From contig JABIYQ010000508.1 in assembly GCA_018702715.1 (NCBI GenBank), positions 1-5,803 on the forward strand: a stretch of 5,803 nt of DNA. The letters run 5' to 3'. The notes beneath the pieces are model-generated. The model was not told where the DNA came from, made no database searches, and was given only the letters and a program-made list of their open reading frames with translations. Position 1 is the first letter of the stretch, and each line of letters starts with the position of its first letter. Of the stretch, positions 5,710 to 5,803 are shown in pieces. The DNA comes from Desulfobacula sp. (GTDB lineage: Bacteria > Desulfobacterota > Desulfobacteria > Desulfobacterales > Desulfobacteraceae). The position numbers were made by a program, and so were the translations under genes.

Positions 5710-5803
5710 TTGGGTTTTATCTTTGCCGGAATGCTGCTGACACTTCTTTGGTCAGTCTTAATACCATTTTGGCAGTATCAAGATCCAAAGAGCCCGTCCC
5801 GCA
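5710..5803 (+). CDS. N-terminus of a membrane or exported protein (3' end outside window), probable TTG start
   Basis: The frame is open from an in-frame TAA (5688-5690 area) to the window edge. The best start is TTG at 5710, with AGGA (5701-5704) 5 nt upstream; that AGGA overlaps the stop codon of the transglutaminase-like gene, so translation is probably coupled. The next ATG (5731) has no usable ribosome site and would cut into the hydrophobic segment. The 31 visible codons give one strongly hydrophobic stretch (GFIFAGMLLTLLWSVLIPFW) followed by QYQDPKSPSR, which fits a first transmembrane helix or uncleaved signal anchor with a polar loop after it. The family cannot be told from this part. 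Confidence 0.6.
   Translation, partial: MGFIFAGMLLTLLWSVLIPFWQYQDPKSPSR

Overview
The window looks like a chromosomal segment of a Gram-negative, probably anaerobic deltaproteobacterium of the Desulfobacterales type. This is an inference. It rests on moderate-to-low G+C, on a LivJ-type binding protein paired with a sensor kinase, and on the general look of the proteins; nothing in the window fixes the taxon.

Left part (1-3807, minus strand): a compact three-gene signalling operon, read right to left. A candidate sigma-70 promoter (TTGACA, 17-nt spacer, TATTGT) precedes a periplasmic type I solute-binding lipoprotein. Next come a membrane-bound hybrid-free histidine kinase (periplasmic sensor region, HAMP, PAS, HisKA, HATPase) and a response regulator with a REC domain followed by a STAS-like domain, cut by the window edge. 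Both junctions are 4-nt ATGA overlaps, so the three proteins are probably made together. No permease or ATPase gene lies inside the operon, so the binding protein probably serves as a ligand receptor for the kinase. The regulator has no visible DNA-binding domain. Its STAS domain points to partner switching (anti-sigma / anti-anti-sigma type) as the output.

Middle part (3808-5039): a visibly more AT-rich, gene-poor block of small or broken reading frames on both strands. On the minus strand, 4057-4347 encodes a convincing 96-residue protein. It has no ATG, GTG or TTG anywhere in frame, but a strong Shine-Dalgarno sequence (GAGGTGA) sits at the right distance from an ATT codon. Beyond it are a 28-codon minus-strand remnant (4477-4563), a 63-residue plus-strand orphan (4566-4757), and a 46-codon plus-strand frame (4778-4918) that resembles the N-terminus of a longer protein. 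The block reads like an eroded accessory or toxin/immunity-type insertion.

Right part (5040-5803, plus strand): a cytoplasmic transglutaminase-like cysteine protein of 220 residues. Seven nucleotides later a membrane protein appears to start at TTG and runs off the window.

Most likely candidates for something new: the binding protein-kinase-REC/STAS module, and the 96-residue gene with a probable AUU start.
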